Both the position numbers and the translations under genes were made by a program. From contig CALLAG010000308.1 of the NCBI GenBank assembly GCA_938002705.1, positions 1-5,318 on the forward strand: a DNA stretch of 5,318 bases. Reading direction: 5' to 3'. This document shows positions 5,261 to 5,318 of the stretch, one piece after another. Source of the DNA: an uncultured Saprospiraceae bacterium. Its GTDB lineage: Bacteria; Bacteroidota; Bacteroidia; Chitinophagales; Saprospiraceae. Position 1 is the first letter of the stretch. Each line of letters starts with the position of its first letter. The notes beneath the pieces are model-generated. The model saw only the letters and a list, made by a program, of their open reading frames with translations, was not told the origin of the DNA and searched no databases.

Positions 5261-5318
5261 CGCATGAGCTTTCACTATATGTAATATATTGATATACTGT
5301 GGTATACGTGATGGCCCT

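Larger units (their letters stand above)
5118..5318. other. Right-edge noncoding stretch
   Basis: Apart from the palindrome cluster and the possible outward promoter I see no gene here. A TTG-started minus-strand frame (5151 down to 4966, 61 codons) runs into the PDZ gene start and has no support as a gene. Confidence 0.5.

Noticed and set aside
4966..5318. Transposon or MITE boundaries suggested by ATATGTTAAA/TTTAACATAT
   Set aside because: The inverted match stops at 10 bp, the arms are only 55 bp apart, and no target-site duplication is visible; an operator cluster fits better.
1..5318. tRNA, rRNA, CRISPR, toxin-antitoxin or phage genes
   Set aside because: No cloverleaf, rRNA-like stretch, regular direct repeats, or typical small gene pair was found on either strand.

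Overview
The window looks like chromosomal DNA from an AT-rich member of the Bacteroidota. The evidence is a C-terminal type IX secretion (T9SS) sorting domain on the 4107-5021 protein, a free-standing lipoprotein of two-component-regulator-propeller repeats, a small DUF6090-like membrane protein, near-absence of Shine-Dalgarno sequences before the genes, and weak promoter matches of the Bacteroidota TTG-N19-TAnnTTTG kind. I cannot place it below phylum. There is no sign of phage, transposon, CRISPR, tRNA or rRNA.

Layout from left to right. A minus-strand cluster is read from 3365 down to 20. It starts with an RlmI-type 23S rRNA methyltransferase with a PUA domain (3365-2145), then a RimJ/RimL-type GNAT acetyltransferase (2047-1520). 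A possible 41-residue protein fills the next gap (1501-1376), and its stop codon directly abuts the ATG of a seven-bladed Reg_prop lipoprotein (1375-326). Last is an 80-residue membrane-anchored protein (262-20) that looks cut short by a one-base frameshift. Gaps are 97, 144 and 63 bp and I see no clear promoter inside them, so co-transcription is plausible but unproven. A 354-bp divergent gap (3366-3719) holds a short leader ORF, a bulged hairpin and an 18-bp palindrome. It leads to a plus-strand 92-residue cytosolic protein with two EF-hands (3720-3998). This converges on a minus-strand secreted PDZ protein with a T9SS tail (5021-4107), with a strong rho-independent terminator between them. 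The last ~200 bases hold a candidate promoter for the PDZ gene, a cluster of ACATATGT palindromes and a possible outward promoter.

How the genes work together: the rRNA methyltransferase and the acetyltransferase are ordinary housekeeping or modification enzymes. The propeller lipoprotein and the PDZ/T9SS protein are envelope or secreted proteins without known partners here. No clearly new multi-gene system is visible. The points most worth a second look are the two TTG-started genes that both sit in a TATTGA context overlapping an upstream reading frame, the unlisted small ORFs that fill the 'gaps', the frameshift at the left edge, the cytosolic EF-hand protein, and the operator-like palindromes.
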